Shown one piece after another: positions 27,500-37,152 of a DNA stretch of 64,000 nt (within the stretch, counting starts at the first letter, position 1; every line of letters begins with the position of its first letter). The stretch comes from a bacterium (lineage in GTDB: Bacteria; SM23-81; DAOVCL01). Both the position numbers and the translations under genes were made by a program. The DNA lies in NCBI GenBank assembly GCA_029932675.1, contig JAOZPP010000001.1, positions 1 to 64,000 on the forward strand, in the 5' to 3' direction. The notes beneath the pieces are model-generated. The model did no database searches, was not told the DNA's origin, and worked only from the letters and a program-made list of their open reading frames with translations.

Positions 27500-27542
27500 T
27501 CTCCTATCTTTACAAATATTCTTTCATGAAAACACTACCCCT

Positions 27543-28400
27543 CTATGCTGGTCCAATGTGAGAGGAGGAGTTTCCAAAAAGCTGCAGATAGCGATTACGG
27601 ATTTCTTCCCTCTTTACTATTCTCAGAGCATGATAAACACACAGTAGGGGAAATAATAAACCATAAAATAAAAGCACTGTGAGATATAGAAAAGGACGGA
27701 GATTGTTTAATGGAGGAACAAATACTGTAATCAAGACAATGGCCGTGACCAAAATCACTACTATTGTGTAATTAAAGGGCTTAATCAAGACATAGGAAAG
27801 TAGATTTTTCAATTGACTCGGCCTTGGGGAGGAAGAAAACTTAGAGTTAATACTTGTATTCACCGTAGGAACGCTGCGGTTACTTTTGCCAATCGCCTTT
27901 TTATACACCTCAATAATCGCTGAATCTTGGCAACCTAAATCCAACTGTTTATTGATGAACATAGAGATTGATGCCGAAAACGCCAGGGCGAAGATGCCCA
28001 CCTTTGGTATCCCCTGATATGCGGCAAAGGCTAAACAGATAAAAGTTAAAGGATCAACTACACAATGGCCCACAAGGTCTAAGAATAAACCGTTTATGCT
28101 TGATTGGTTCCTTACCCGCGCTATCTCCCCATCGACACAGTCGAAGACGAACCAAAGCTGAAGGAGGAAAATACCTAAAAGCGATAACCCCGCCTTATTA
28201 AAGGCTAACAGAATACTTCCAGCCACCCCAAAGCCAATAGAAAAGAGGGTAGCCTGGTTGGCGGTTATACCAAGGGGGAGGAGGAACTTGGTAAAATAGA
28301 CGGAGATCTTCCTCCCTACAAGTTTACCATACCACCCGTCGTGAGTACGTGCTGGTTCCTGCCCCAGCTTTTTCAAATCCTTAATGGAATAAGCACCCAT
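27543..28400 (-). CDS. CDP-alcohol phosphatidyltransferase-family membrane enzyme
   Basis: A protein of 285 aa with about six membrane helices. The catalytic signature D-x2-DG-x2-AR-x8-G-x3-D-x3-D is present as Asp87, Asp90-Gly91, Ala94-Arg95, Gly104 and Asp108, but the last position is His112 instead of Asp. That position is usually the general base, so chemistry may be altered or the residue may be a subfamily trait. Family enzymes move a phospho-alcohol from a CDP carrier to a hydroxyl acceptor in the membrane. The gene lies between a glycan cluster and a heptose kinase, suggesting a head-group or glycan modification rather than core phospholipid synthesis. Confidence 0.78.
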   Translation of the reverse strand: MGAYSIKDLKKLGQEPARTHDGWYGKLVGRKISVYFTKFLLPLGITANQATLFSIGFGVAGSILLAFNKAGLSLLGIFLLQLWFVFDCVDGEIARVRNQSSINGLFLDLVGHCVVDPLTFICLAFAAYQGIPKVGIFALAFSASISMFINKQLDLGCQDSAIIEVYKKAIGKSNRSVPTVNTSINSKFSSSPRPSQLKNLLSYVLIKPFNYTIVVILVTAIVLITVFVPPLNNLRPFLYLTVLLFYGLLFPLLCVYHALRIVKREEIRNRYLQLFGNSSSHIGPA

Positions 28401-28511
28401 CTTTGAGTCTGGATTATATCTCCTAAGAGCTAAACCAAGTCCCAGAGGGCTATGTGGTCCCCTACCGTTGATTCCCCTCTTAGAGGATTTTGACGAGACA
28501 ATTGGGGGAAA

Positions 28512-29492
28512 TTATGTGACCACAAGATTTAGGTCATCAATCAACAACTCCCTATTAACTGCCCTAGTCCCAATCCCACCAATGACAATCCCTGCCGCAT
28601 GATTAGATAACTTTGCTGCTTCCCGGAGTGAGGCCCCGGCCAATCTGCTCACGACAAAAGTGGCGATAACTGTATCCCCAGCACCGGTGACATCGTAGAC
28701 CTCTTTGGCGACCGTAGGAAAGTGGGTAAAAACGCGTTTGGGCTCAAAAAGGGCCATCCCCCTTTCTCCCAAAGTGATCAACAAAACATCCACCCCAACC
28801 TTCCTCCAAAGATCCCATCCCACCTCCTGCAGGTTCTCCTCATCTATGATGGGACGACCAGCGATCTCCTCTGCCTCCCGTCGATTAGGGGTGAGCAAGG
28901 TAGCCCCTTTATACATTTCCCCATGTCCCCTGGTGGGATCAACGGCTATAAAAACACCTTTCTCCCTGGCTAAGGAGATCGCCTCCTTGAGAAGATTAGG
29001 GCTTAGTGTCCCCTTCCCATAATCGGAGATTATCACCCCCTGAACGGAGTTCAGCTCCTTCTTAAATGAGTCCCACATCCTGTTTGAGATCTCCTCTCCT
29101 ACCTCCGAAATCTCCTCCCTATCCACCCGCACAACCTGCTGCTGATGGGCTATGATCCTTGTCTTTGTGGTTGTCGGCCTGGAATCATCCTTGACAAGAG
29201 AGTAATCTTCAATCCTTTCCTTGCGTAAAAGGGAGTGGATACGCCTTCCCTCCCTATCATTCCCCACAACACCGATCAGAATAGGTTTAGCACCTAACTG
29301 TTTGATATTATAGGCAACATTTGCCGCCCCCCCCAACTTTAGGGATTCACTCCTCACCCGCACAATAGGAACCGGCGCCTCTGGTGATACCCTCTCGACC
29401 TCACCCCAGACATAGGCATCCAACATCACATCCCCCAAAATGAGCACTTTAACCAGAGGAAATCCCTCCACTATCCCCTTAAGACTTCCCAT
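28512..29492 (-). CDS. rfaE1: D-glycero-beta-D-manno-heptose-7-phosphate kinase (RfaE domain I)
   Basis: A protein of 326 aa of the PfkB/ribokinase fold. 'GDVMLDAYVWGEVERVSPEA' at the N-terminus is the typical RfaE1/HldE kinase opening, and 'GAGDTVIATF' carries the catalytic Asp273 and anion hole. It phosphorylates heptose-7-phosphate at C1 on the way to ADP-L-glycero-D-manno-heptose. The cytidylyltransferase-like domain II is absent and must be separate. It sits 1 bp after the stop of a family 9 heptosyltransferase gene, so both probably serve LPS-core or glycan heptose. Confidence 0.88.
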   Translation of the reverse strand: MGSLKGIVEGFPLVKVLILGDVMLDAYVWGEVERVSPEAPVPIVRVRSESLKLGGAANVAYNIKQLGAKPILIGVVGNDREGRRIHSLLRKERIEDYSLVKDDSRPTTTKTRIIAHQQQVVRVDREEISEVGEEISNRMWDSFKKELNSVQGVIISDYGKGTLSPNLLKEAISLAREKGVFIAVDPTRGHGEMYKGATLLTPNRREAEEIAGRPIIDEENLQEVGWDLWRKVGVDVLLITLGERGMALFEPKRVFTHFPTVAKEVYDVTGAGDTVIATFVVSRLAGASLREAAKLSNHAAGIVIGGIGTRAVNRELLIDDLNLVVT

Positions 29493-29493
29493 C

Positions 29494-30555
29494 TTAGCTC
29501 CTTCCCATCAGTTTCTCTATCCCTTCTAAGACCTCCTCCACGGAAATAGATTCAATACAGCGAAAATCCCCATACTGACAAGAAAGGGGTCTGGCAGAAT
29601 AAAAAAAACAAGGGCTACACGAAAAATCCCTCCTAATGATTTCATACTTAGTCTTCCATGGGTGAACCCACCCTGGATTTGTAGGTCCGAAGATGGCTAC
29701 AGTGGGCAAACCTACGGCGGCGGCAATATGCATTAAACCAGAGTCATTGGTAACGAAGAGGTCACATCTTTTCATCAGTGCAGCAGTCTGCTTAATCGTG
29801 GTCCCTTTTACCATGTAGCCATCCCCCTCCAAGGACTGATCTATTCGCTGGTTTGTTTGCACCTCATCCGGGCCTCCGAAGATGAGGATCTTGGCCTTAT
29901 ATCTCTGAACAAGAGCCTTCCCCAACTGGATGAACTTCCCCTCAGCCCATCTCCTCTTCGCTTGATTCTTGAAACGAGCACATCCAGCATGGAACCCCAC
30001 TTTAAAATCCCTGGCAATCCCCCTCTTCACCAACCAATCCCCCGCAAATTTCTCATCCCCCTCATCCAAGAATATCTCCAATTTCCCCGGGGAATCATCC
30101 CTTATCCCTAAAAGACCGATCAGAGCCAAATTCTCCTCTACATCATGGCGTGGGTAGGATTCAGATACCCTTCTGTTGTTGAGAAAATTTAGGCTCAAAA
30201 GATCCAAATGATCATACCTGTGCCCCAACCTCAGTTTTGCCCCCACGAGTAGGCTGATCAGATTATATTCCCTCCGATTAGCTGGATAGGCGTTGATGGA
30301 GATATCATACCTGCAGGCTCTAAGCTGGGTTAGGAACTTAAGTGAGCGAAAGGCACCCTCCTTAATAAAATTCCAATGAATTACTTCATTTAGATGGGGA
30401 TTTCCCTCCAGAATCTCGGCGGCGCCCTTGAACATGACCAAAGCGACAATATAAGCTGCGGGGAACCCCCTTCTGAGCAACCTCAAGGCAGGAGTGAATA
30501 AAAGGGTGTTTCCAATTCCAGCAAGACTTATTACCAATATCTTCTTCACGCTCAC
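29494..30555 (-). CDS. Family 9 glycosyltransferase (ADP-heptose:LPS heptosyltransferase type)
   Basis: A protein of 353 aa. It opens 'KILVISLAGIGNTLLFTPAL' as RfaF/RfaC-like enzymes do. Its C-terminal donor site 'FVTNDSGLMHIAAAVGLPTV', followed by 'AIFGPTNPGWVHPW', is the GT9 signature. It transfers heptose from ADP-heptose to an LPS core or other acceptor at the inner face of the cytoplasmic membrane. The directly adjoining heptose-phosphate kinase supports heptose as donor. Four cysteines near the C-terminus ('CSPCFFYSARPLSCQYGDFRC') form a cluster also seen in some GT9 members. Confidence 0.85.
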   Translation of the reverse strand: MSVKKILVISLAGIGNTLLFTPALRLLRRGFPAAYIVALVMFKGAAEILEGNPHLNEVIHWNFIKEGAFRSLKFLTQLRACRYDISINAYPANRREYNLISLLVGAKLRLGHRYDHLDLLSLNFLNNRRVSESYPRHDVEENLALIGLLGIRDDSPGKLEIFLDEGDEKFAGDWLVKRGIARDFKVGFHAGCARFKNQAKRRWAEGKFIQLGKALVQRYKAKILIFGGPDEVQTNQRIDQSLEGDGYMVKGTTIKQTAALMKRCDLFVTNDSGLMHIAAAVGLPTVAIFGPTNPGWVHPWKTKYEIIRRDFSCSPCFFYSARPLSCQYGDFRCIESISVEEVLEGIEKLMGRS

Positions 30556-30613
30556 CAGACTGCCAGTTCACCGAGGTAAAGGGGACTACTTCCCCATTTT
30601 AAGAACAATCTGC

Positions 30614-31606
30614 TCACCTTTTCTCCTGAACTGCCTTTGGGGTGATACCTCCCTTCACTACACCCTTTATGTCGACCAATGCGAATAGTATCCCCCCCAT
30701 CACCCCCACCAAAAGGGTAACAATGTAAGTCAACAACTGCATAGAGGCTGCCTGGGTGGCGACGACACCCACCTTTTGGAAAAGGATCATCCCTGAGCTT
30801 TCCCTCACCCCGATGCCGGCAATGGAGATGGGAAGGGCAATGGCTAAAGCGATAAGGGGAATGATGAGAAAAAAATAGAGAAGTTCAATCCTGATACCAA
30901 TGGAAAGCGCTATCATATAGTTTATCAGAATCCTAATCGATTGAATTACTAAAGAGAGGCCAAGAAATTTAAAAAAGAACCCTGTGTTCCCCTTAAAGGA
31001 GTAGATTGAACCATAGATCTCTCTCAAAGTCCCCCTCAATCCAGAGGGGAGGAAATGAAAGAAAAACCTATCCCCCATCCTGGCCACCCATCGATTAAAG
31101 AAAACGAAAAATATAGAGAGGAGGATGAAAAGGGAAGCCAAAGTCAAGCTCAAGAGCTGGAGGCGCTGGAGGTTTCTTATAGAGAGCAGAGTAGCTAAAA
31201 GGGCTAAGGCAACTAAGGCCACAAACCCCATCAGCCTATCCATTATGGTGGCAGCAATCACCCCTTCCTTTCTCCTTACCCTCTTCGAGAGATCGTATGC
31301 TTTGTAAACATCCCCACCAATATTGGTGGGGAGAAAGTTGTTGAAGAAAAGGCCGACAAAATAATAGTAGAGAGCCGCCTTTGGGGTTATCTCTATCCCC
31401 TGGATCTTCAGAAGTAACCACCACTGAATGGTCCCCAGCACGTTGCTGAGGGCAAAGAGGAAAACCCCTCCCAGGAAGAGAAATTTGTCCGCCTGGAGTA
31501 GTTGCTCAAGGATCTGCCCCACCCCAACCTTATAAAAGACCCAAGAGAGAAGAGCAATACTGAGGAGAGCCTTGAGTGAAGTAGTGAGAAATTTTTTAGA
31601 ACTCAC
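30614..31606 (-). CDS. YbhN/AglD-type flippase-like membrane protein (UPF0104)
   Basis: A protein of 330 aa with about eight membrane helices. Conserved patches are 'NNFLPTNIGGDVYKAY' in the second half of the first third and 'SIAGIGVRESSGMILF' before the last helices. These mark the lysylphosphatidylglycerol-synthase TM/'flippase-like' family, whose members are proposed to move lipid-linked sugars or aminoacyl lipids across the membrane. No transport activity can be shown from sequence. A second paralogue is encoded at 61104-62078 in the other glycan cluster, one per cluster. Confidence 0.78.
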   Translation of the reverse strand: MSSKKFLTTSLKALLSIALLSWVFYKVGVGQILEQLLQADKFLFLGGVFLFALSNVLGTIQWWLLLKIQGIEITPKAALYYYFVGLFFNNFLPTNIGGDVYKAYDLSKRVRRKEGVIAATIMDRLMGFVALVALALLATLLSIRNLQRLQLLSLTLASLFILLSIFFVFFNRWVARMGDRFFFHFLPSGLRGTLREIYGSIYSFKGNTGFFFKFLGLSLVIQSIRILINYMIALSIGIRIELLYFFLIIPLIALAIALPISIAGIGVRESSGMILFQKVGVVATQAASMQLLTYIVTLLVGVMGGILFALVDIKGVVKGGITPKAVQEKR

Positions 31607-31619
31607 TCACCTCCCCCCA

Positions 31620-34088
31620 TCATCCGCTACCTCCCTTCTGAGCCGTATCCGCTTCTCCCTTGTTAATCAGGTTCTGCAGCAGCCCCTTAGCCCCTTTATC
31701 ATCAGGATGCCTCCCTACCCACTCCTCAAGCTGGCTTACCGCATCACTATCCCTCTTGGCCGCTAAATAGAGGCCAATCAGCCTCTTCATCCCCTCCTCG
31801 AAGTCTGGATCGATCTCTAAGGATTTCTTCAGACTGCTAATTGCCTCTTCTTCCTGGCCGAGTTGGTGTTGGATCATAGCTAAATTGACATAGTTGTTCA
31901 ACTTCTCTGGCCATTTCCCTATCTCTTCCTGCACAACTTCCAAGGCTTTATCAAACTGCTTGTTTTTCACATATATCTGAGCGAGAAGTTCATAAGGCCT
32001 AAAGTCATCTGGCAGCACCTCAATGCATTTCTCCAGGGCAGCTACAGCTTCTTCGGTCCTCCCCTGCTGGTCATACTCATAGGCCAAAAAGACAAAGGCC
32101 GTCGTATAGTTGGCCAAAAGTTTCTTCATATTCTCGTTCTTGTAAACCGCGGGATCGGCCAGCCCCCTGAACTTGTAGACATCCCAGAGGTTGTGGTGCA
32201 TCCTCTCCACATCAATCTGATGAGGCTTCTTCTCTGAGACCAACCTGTAGACCAACCCCTCCATCCTCAGGTAGTCCTGTAAACCAACCTTGTTGTCATC
32301 GGAAACAGTAACCGCAAAGAAGATGGGTTTCCTCCACTCATTGGTAGTAATTATATTTTTCACCATGATGTCCTGCACCCTGATGATCTTTCCATTCTTC
32401 AACCTATAGGCCATAAGCCTCTCAATTTGATCGTCAGAAAGGCTAATGGGTACCTTAGGCTCCTGGTGCTTTAACTGAAGGATATACCAGGGTGTATTCA
32501 ACAGGCTGAGGTTAACCACTCGTACGTCCTTCCTCACCCCCTCTACCTCCTGGATATACCAGAGGGGAAATGTGTCATTATCCCCGTTGGTGAAGATTAT
32601 CCCATTTCGATCACAGGATTCCAGCATATTATAGGCGTAATCATGGGCAATATAGTTGCCGGTGCGATTATGGGTTCTATAGTTATGGACAAAAGGGATC
32701 ACCGGAGTGACCAAAAAAACTACAGAGGCAAAGGCGATAAAACTTCTGCCCCCATTGTGAACCCTCTTCAGCCTCGACTTCAACCATTCGAGAATGGTGG
32801 AAACCCCTATACCTATCCAGAGGGCGAAGTAGACGAATCCTGGGGTATAGAAGTAGTCCCTATCCCTTACTTCCAGCCTCACCCCCTTTGTCCCATCAGA
32901 GAAGTTCATATAGAGGATGAGGCCCATAGTACCAATAAAGAGAAGGGAGAAGAGAAAGACGCCTAACCTCCTCCTCCTCTTCAGGAGAGAGGGTATTCCA
33001 ATGAGGCCCAAAATGACTGGGAGGATCCAAAACCTCGCCGGGGTATACTGCTGGCGAAAGAAACCCCAGAAACCCATATGCCGATAGACCCCAAACTGAT
33101 GCGCCCAGGTCCCCTTGCGTTGGAACATCCCCTTCATCATCCCGGTTTGGCCATACTGTTTTCTCTCCAAGAACATCTTGAACCGCGTCCAGTTGGCTGG
33201 GTCGTTTTCGTCTATGGCCGGGTTGAGATGGGAACGGATGGGGATGTAGGCATTGGTCGAATAGCCTAAGAGGGCAACAAAAACGATCCAAAAGGCAAAC
33301 CGCCACCGCCTTTTCCTTTCTCCAGTTGTAGAAAGGGACATAAGCAGGGTGAGGATGAGGGCCCCGCTGGAGAGCACAAAGAAGGGCTCAATTCCCTCCG
33401 AATAGGAGACAAAGGCCAAAGGAATGATTGCCAGCCAGAACCTGAAGTCTCCAGCCTTCCTCCGATCGACAAGGAGAACTAAGAGAAGAAGTGCTGGGGC
33501 GGCCAAGAAGACCGTCATATGAAAACCTATCCCCACAAAGAGTAGGTAGACCATCAAGAGCAAAAGTTTGTCGCTCTGAGGTTTCTCCCAGTTCTGGTAC
33601 CAGCGCAGGGCTAACCAGCTAAGGAAGACCATAAGAAACATTGCCACTCCATAGACCTCAGCTTCCGTGGAATTGAACCAATAGGTGTCAGAGAAGGCCA
33701 TAAACAGGCTCCCCACAATCCCCCCTACCGCGGGGACTACCTGGTTCCATCCCTTCCGCAACTCAGAGGAATAGAGCTTGACAACTCCGGAGATAAAGAG
33801 ATAAGCAAAAGCTACTGTCCCTGCGCTGAAGAGAACGGAGATAAAGTTAACCCTCCTGGCCACAGAGCTAAAGATGGGCAGAAGGGTAAAGAGTCTGCCC
33901 AAAAGGACAAAGAGAGGAGTTCCCGGTGGATGGGGTATTCCTAAGATATACGAACAGGCGATAAACTCCCCACAGTCCCAGAAGGGGACAGATGGAGCCA
34001 TAGTCCTCAGATAGACAATCAAGCTAATGAGAAAGACTAATCCAGCCAAACAAAGATCTAATGCCCATTCCCTTCTCTTTGTTTCCAT
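31620..34088 (-). CDS. DUF2723 membrane protein with C-terminal TPR repeats
   Basis: A protein of 822 aa. The N-terminal ~430 residues hold about twelve membrane helices; the first periplasmic loop carries 'FWDCGEFIACSYILGIPHPP', the hallmark of DUF2723 and likened to the catalytic loop of PMT/GT-C glycosyltransferases. A soluble middle region ('TNGDNDTFPLWYIQ') follows. The last ~150 residues contain three to four TPR helices-pairs ('EAVAALEKCIEVLPDDF', 'EAISSLKKSLEIDPDFEEG'). The family is prominent in FCB bacteria and is a candidate O-glycosyltransferase acting on exported proteins. It starts 14 bp after the phosphoesterase gene stop and is followed after 13 bp by the flippase-like gene. 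Confidence 0.83.
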   Translation of the reverse strand: METKRREWALDLCLAGLVFLISLIVYLRTMAPSVPFWDCGEFIACSYILGIPHPPGTPLFVLLGRLFTLLPIFSSVARRVNFISVLFSAGTVAFAYLFISGVVKLYSSELRKGWNQVVPAVGGIVGSLFMAFSDTYWFNSTEAEVYGVAMFLMVFLSWLALRWYQNWEKPQSDKLLLLMVYLLFVGIGFHMTVFLAAPALLLLVLLVDRRKAGDFRFWLAIIPLAFVSYSEGIEPFFVLSSGALILTLLMSLSTTGERKRRWRFAFWIVFVALLGYSTNAYIPIRSHLNPAIDENDPANWTRFKMFLERKQYGQTGMMKGMFQRKGTWAHQFGVYRHMGFWGFFRQQYTPARFWILPVILGLIGIPSLLKRRRRLGVFLFSLLFIGTMGLILYMNFSDGTKGVRLEVRDRDYFYTPGFVYFALWIGIGVSTILEWLKSRLKRVHNGGRSFIAFASVVFLVTPVIPFVHNYRTHNRTGNYIAHDYAYNMLESCDRNGIIFTNGDNDTFPLWYIQEVEGVRKDVRVVNLSLLNTPWYILQLKHQEPKVPISLSDDQIERLMAYRLKNGKIIRVQDIMVKNIITTNEWRKPIFFAVTVSDDNKVGLQDYLRMEGLVYRLVSEKKPHQIDVERMHHNLWDVYKFRGLADPAVYKNENMKKLLANYTTAFVFLAYEYDQQGRTEEAVAALEKCIEVLPDDFRPYELLAQIYVKNKQFDKALEVVQEEIGKWPEKLNNYVNLAMIQHQLGQEEEAISSLKKSLEIDPDFEEGMKRLIGLYLAAKRDSDAVSQLEEWVGRHPDDKGAKGLLQNLINKGEADTAQKGGSG

Positions 34089-34102
34089 CTCTTCTCCTTT
34101 CT

Positions 34103-34828
34103 CTACCTCCCCAACGCCAGCCTATCGGCCAGGTAAACAGGCAGTTTTACTTCCGCCATCTTCTCCTGTGTCCGCCCCACATCATAAGCATATCTCTTCA
34201 ACTCCATAAAACCTTTCTTGGTGTCATAAATACAAGCGGCGGCTCTGAAGTCCCCATCCCTGGGCTGACCTACACTACCCACATTAACTATATACCTCAG
34301 ATCAGGATTCAGCTTCAGTCCATCAAATCCCATCTTATGGCAACCATCCTCCTGCTGGGTAAAGAGAACAGGCTGATGGGAATGGCCAATAAGACATATC
34401 CTCTCCGAGAAGGTTCTGAATTCCTGGCAAGCTTCCTCCGGAGAGAGCACATAGTTCCAAAGACTCGGCTCGGAGGGGGCAGAGTGAACCATAAGGATAT
34501 CCCCCTCTATCCACCTCAGGGGAAGGCCTTTAAGATATGCCTTGTTCTCCTCACTCAAGACCTCTGATGTCCACCTTATGGCCATGCGGGCAAAAGTATT
34601 AAAGTATTCTATTCCTGTTTTCCCCACCGCGGCCCAATCATGATTACCGGCGATTACCACTCCATTGGTCTCTCTAATCAATTGACAACATTCATTGGGA
34701 TTAGGCCCGTACCCTACTAAGTCCCCTAAACAGAGAAGGAGATCATATCCTGTCCTTTGAAGGTTGTCGAGAACGGTCTCCAAAGCCTCTAAGTTCCCAT
34801 GCACATCCGAAACTATAGCATATCTCAC
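34103..34828 (-). CDS. Calcineurin-like metallophosphoesterase (MJ0936/YfcE type)
   Basis: A protein of 241 aa with the ordered metal-binding motifs 'SDVHGNLEAL' (Asp8, His10), 'CLGDLVGYGPNP', 'AGNHDWA' and 'LIGHSHQP', ending with 'NVGSVGQPRDGD'. These define the small cytoplasmic phosphodiesterases of the MJ0936/YfcE class, active on simple diesters in vitro with unclear natural substrates. The ATG overlaps the nusB stop by 4 bp (ATGA), and the next gene starts 14 bp after its end, so it belongs to the rib-nusB transcription unit. Confidence 0.85.
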   Translation of the reverse strand: MRYAIVSDVHGNLEALETVLDNLQRTGYDLLLCLGDLVGYGPNPNECCQLIRETNGVVIAGNHDWAAVGKTGIEYFNTFARMAIRWTSEVLSEENKAYLKGLPLRWIEGDILMVHSAPSEPSLWNYVLSPEEACQEFRTFSERICLIGHSHQPVLFTQQEDGCHKMGFDGLKLNPDLRYIVNVGSVGQPRDGDFRAAACIYDTKKGFMELKRYAYDVGRTQEKMAEVKLPVYLADRLALGR

Positions 34829-35262
34829 TGTTCTTCTCCCTTTCCTTCATGTTTTTCCACCACCTGTTTAGCTATCGAATCAAGTATTCCGTTTACAAAC
34901 CTACCCGATTCCTTAGTGCTGTACTTTTTGGCCAGCTCAATAGCTTCATTTATAGAAACCTTGGCTGGGATATCTGGAAACCAAAGGAGTTCACAGATGG
35001 CCAACCTGAGGATGTTTCGATCCACGGTAGCAATTCGCCGCAACTCCCAGTGTTTAGCCACCTTACCGATCAGTGCGTCGATCTCCTCCCGATGAGAAAA
35101 GGCCTTCTGGCTCAGCTCAACAAGGAATGATTTGGTCCTCTCACCAAGTTCATTGTTGTTTAAAAGATACTCCAAAATGGTAGGCAATTCTACCTCACCT
35201 ACCTCTATGGCATATAAGGCCTGGAGGACAACCTCCCTGGCTTTCCTCCTTCTCCCCTCCAT
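34825..35262 (-). CDS. nusB: Transcription antitermination factor NusB
   Basis: A protein of 145 aa. The start at 35262 (MEGRRRKAREVVLQ) is preferred over the longer frame because it gives the normal NusB N-terminus 'RRKAREVVLQALYAIE' and begins 5 bp after the ribH stop. All-helical, with 'VDRNILRLAICEL' and 'INEAIELAKKYSTKESGRFVNGILD', the conserved NusB core and C-terminal helices. It binds boxA RNA with NusE to prevent termination in rRNA operons. The ribH-nusB order is common in bacteria. Confidence 0.92.
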   Translation of the reverse strand: MEGRRRKAREVVLQALYAIEVGEVELPTILEYLLNNNELGERTKSFLVELSQKAFSHREEIDALIGKVAKHWELRRIATVDRNILRLAICELLWFPDIPAKVSINEAIELAKKYSTKESGRFVNGILDSIAKQVVEKHEGKGEEQ

Positions 35263-35267
35263 AATTT

Positions 35268-35735
35268 CTATTTCAACTTGGAGATAAGATCGATCATCTC
35301 TATTGCAGAAAGCGCTGCATCCCAACCCTTATTCCCCACCTTAGCCCCCGCCCTATCCAGAGCTTGATCTAAACTATCTGCGGTGATCACCCCAAATCCC
35401 ACCGGAACCCCACTCTCCATCCCCACCTGCGCTACCCCCCGGGAAACCTCTTTGGCCACAAAGTCGAAATGCGGGGTCTCCCCCCTAATCACTGCGCCTA
35501 AGCAGATGAGAGCATCATACCTCCCCGTGTGGGCTAACCTTTTGGCTAAAAGCGGAAGCTCAAAGGCCCCTGGCACCCAAAAGATATCCAGTCCCTTTTC
35601 CTCCGCTCCATGCCTGCGGAGGCAATCCAAGGCCCCCTCTAAAAGACGGACACTAATCAGCTCATTGAACCTCCCTACCACTATGGCAAACCTTCTTCCT
35701 TCTGCCCTTAGTTGCCCTTTAATCTCCTTGCCCAT
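35268..35735 (-). CDS. ribH: 6,7-dimethyl-8-ribityllumazine synthase
   Basis: A protein of 155 aa, standard length. Diagnostic segments are '[17 protein letters not shown]', '[14 protein letters not shown]', '[15 protein letters not shown]' with catalytic His, and '[17 protein letters not shown]'. It condenses the ribityl-aminouracil from RibD with the dihydroxybutanone phosphate from RibBA, forming an icosahedral or pentameric complex in the cytoplasm. It is separated from ribBA by 211 bp (35736-35946) holding only a short TTTCGG/CCGAAA hairpin, and is tightly followed by nusB. Confidence 0.94.
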   Translation of the reverse strand: MGKEIKGQLRAEGRRFAIVVGRFNELISVRLLEGALDCLRRHGAEEKGLDIFWVPGAFELPLLAKRLAHTGRYDALICLGAVIRGETPHFDFVAKEVSRGVAQVGMESGVPVGFGVITADSLDQALDRAGAKVGNKGWDAALSAIEMIDLISKLK

Positions 35736-35946
35736 TTCTCCTCCTTCTCAGGGGGGTTAATCCACTCTATTCATAAATTGCCGCTGTTCACCCTCCACCA
35801 CCGTTGAGCCCTGTTTTTCGGCCTTGCCCGAAAGAGGCGGAGAACCATAAATAGCTAAAAAAGGTTAGGCCTATTGTTAATCAGTTTATGAATAATTGGG
35901 TTAATTACCAAGTCCATCCTCCCATTTACTCTCCCTGACCCTAATA

Positions 35947-37152
35947 TTAGATATTAAGGAGATGCCCCAATTTCTCTCTCTTTGTCCTCAGATATTTAAG
36001 GTTCTCCCGATTGGGAGGAACCTCTATGGGGACCCTCTCCACCACCTTCAGGCCATATCCTTCTAAACCAGCGATCTTTTTAGGATTATTGGTCATTATC
36101 CTTACCGTTGTCAGGCCCAAATCAGCCAATATTTGGGCACCTATCCCATAGTCCCTTAGATCCGGGGGGAAACCCAGGGCTTGATTAGCTTCCACCGTAT
36201 CCTTTCCCTCATCTTGCAGCACATAAGCCCTAAGCTTGTTAGCCAGACCAATACCCCTTCCCTCCTGTCTCATATATAAAAATACACCCAGCCCCTCTTT
36301 TTCTATCATCCCCAGGGCATAGGCCAACTGCTCGCCGCAATCACACCTTAAAGAACCAAAAATATCCCCTGTGAGACACTGGGAATGAACCCTGACCAAA
36401 ACATTCTTCTTACCAGCAACCTCACCCTTGACCAAGGCAATGTGGTGGTTGCCGGTAATCAGGCTCTCGTAGAGGTGAAGTTTAAAATTACCAAATTTGC
36501 TGGGCAAATTGGTAGTTACAACCCTAACTACCAACTTCTCGGTGCGGCGACGATAGCTGATTAGATCTTTTATGCTAATAAGCCTTAAGCCATGCTTCTG
36601 AGCCAATTCTTTCAGTCTGGGTAATTTGGCCATCGAACCATCATCATCCATTATCTCACAGAGGATACCTGCCGGGTAAAGACCAGCTAACTTAGCCAGG
36701 TCAACCACTGCCTCGGTGTGACCCGCCCTGCGTAATACGCCTCCATCCATAGCCTTCAGGGGAAAGATGTGGCCTGGCCGGGCCAGATCCTCCGGTCGGG
36801 TTTGCGGATCAATCAAGACCTTAATGGTCTCTGCTCGATCATATGCAGAAATCCCCGTAGTAGTGTTTCTAATAGCGTCAACAGAAACTGTAAAAGGCGT
36901 CCCCCATTTTGCCGTATTCTCAGCGACCATAGGGGAGAGCTTCAACTCCTCCAGCCTCTCCTTAGTCATCGGCACACAGATGAGGCCTCTCCCATACTTG
37001 GTCATAAAATTAATGGCCTCAGGGGTAACCTTTTCAGCGGCCATAATAAAATCCCCTTCATTCTCCCTATCCTCATCATCGACTACTATCACCATTTTCC
37101 CCTTCTTTACATCCTCAATGGCCTCAGCTATCTGGCTAAATATCTTTTCCAT
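35947..37152 (-). CDS. ribBA: Bifunctional DHBP synthase / GTP cyclohydrolase II
   Basis: A protein of 401 aa. The start at 37152 ([19 protein letters not shown]) has an AGAGGA site just upstream; a longer frame adds 26 residues unlike the family. The N-terminal half is DHBP synthase ('[19 protein letters not shown]', '[16 protein letters not shown]'). The C-terminal half is GTP cyclohydrolase II with the zinc cysteines in '[20 protein letters not shown]' and '[11 protein letters not shown]'. It supplies both entry substrates of riboflavin synthesis. It overlaps the end of ribE by 17 bp. Confidence 0.94.
   Translation of the reverse strand: MEKIFSQIAEAIEDVKKGKMVIVVDDEDRENEGDFIMAAEKVTPEAINFMTKYGRGLICVPMTKERLEELKLSPMVAENTAKWGTPFTVSVDAIRNTTTGISAYDRAETIKVLIDPQTRPEDLARPGHIFPLKAMDGGVLRRAGHTEAVVDLAKLAGLYPAGILCEIMDDDGSMAKLPRLKELAQKHGLRLISIKDLISYRRRTEKLVVRVVTTNLPSKFGNFKLHLYESLITGNHHIALVKGEVAGKKNVLVRVHSQCLTGDIFGSLRCDCGEQLAYALGMIEKEGLGVFLYMRQEGRGIGLANKLRAYVLQDEGKDTVEANQALGFPPDLRDYGIGAQILADLGLTTVRIMTNNPKKIAGLEGYGLKVVERVPIEVPPNRENLKYLRTKREKLGHLLNI

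Noticed and set aside
32896-33306. 136-codon alternative minus-strand frame within the DUF2723 gene
   Set aside because: Out of frame with the clear DUF2723 protein, with no start signal or family match.
34061-34567. 168-codon plus-strand frame opposite the phosphoesterase gene
   Set aside because: The minus-strand gene has all four metallophosphoesterase motifs; this frame has none.
35736-35946. Possible leader regulator before ribH
   Set aside because: Only a short TTTCGG/CCGAAA hairpin and a distant TTCATAAA/TTTATGAA match are present; neither is enough to call an RNA element.
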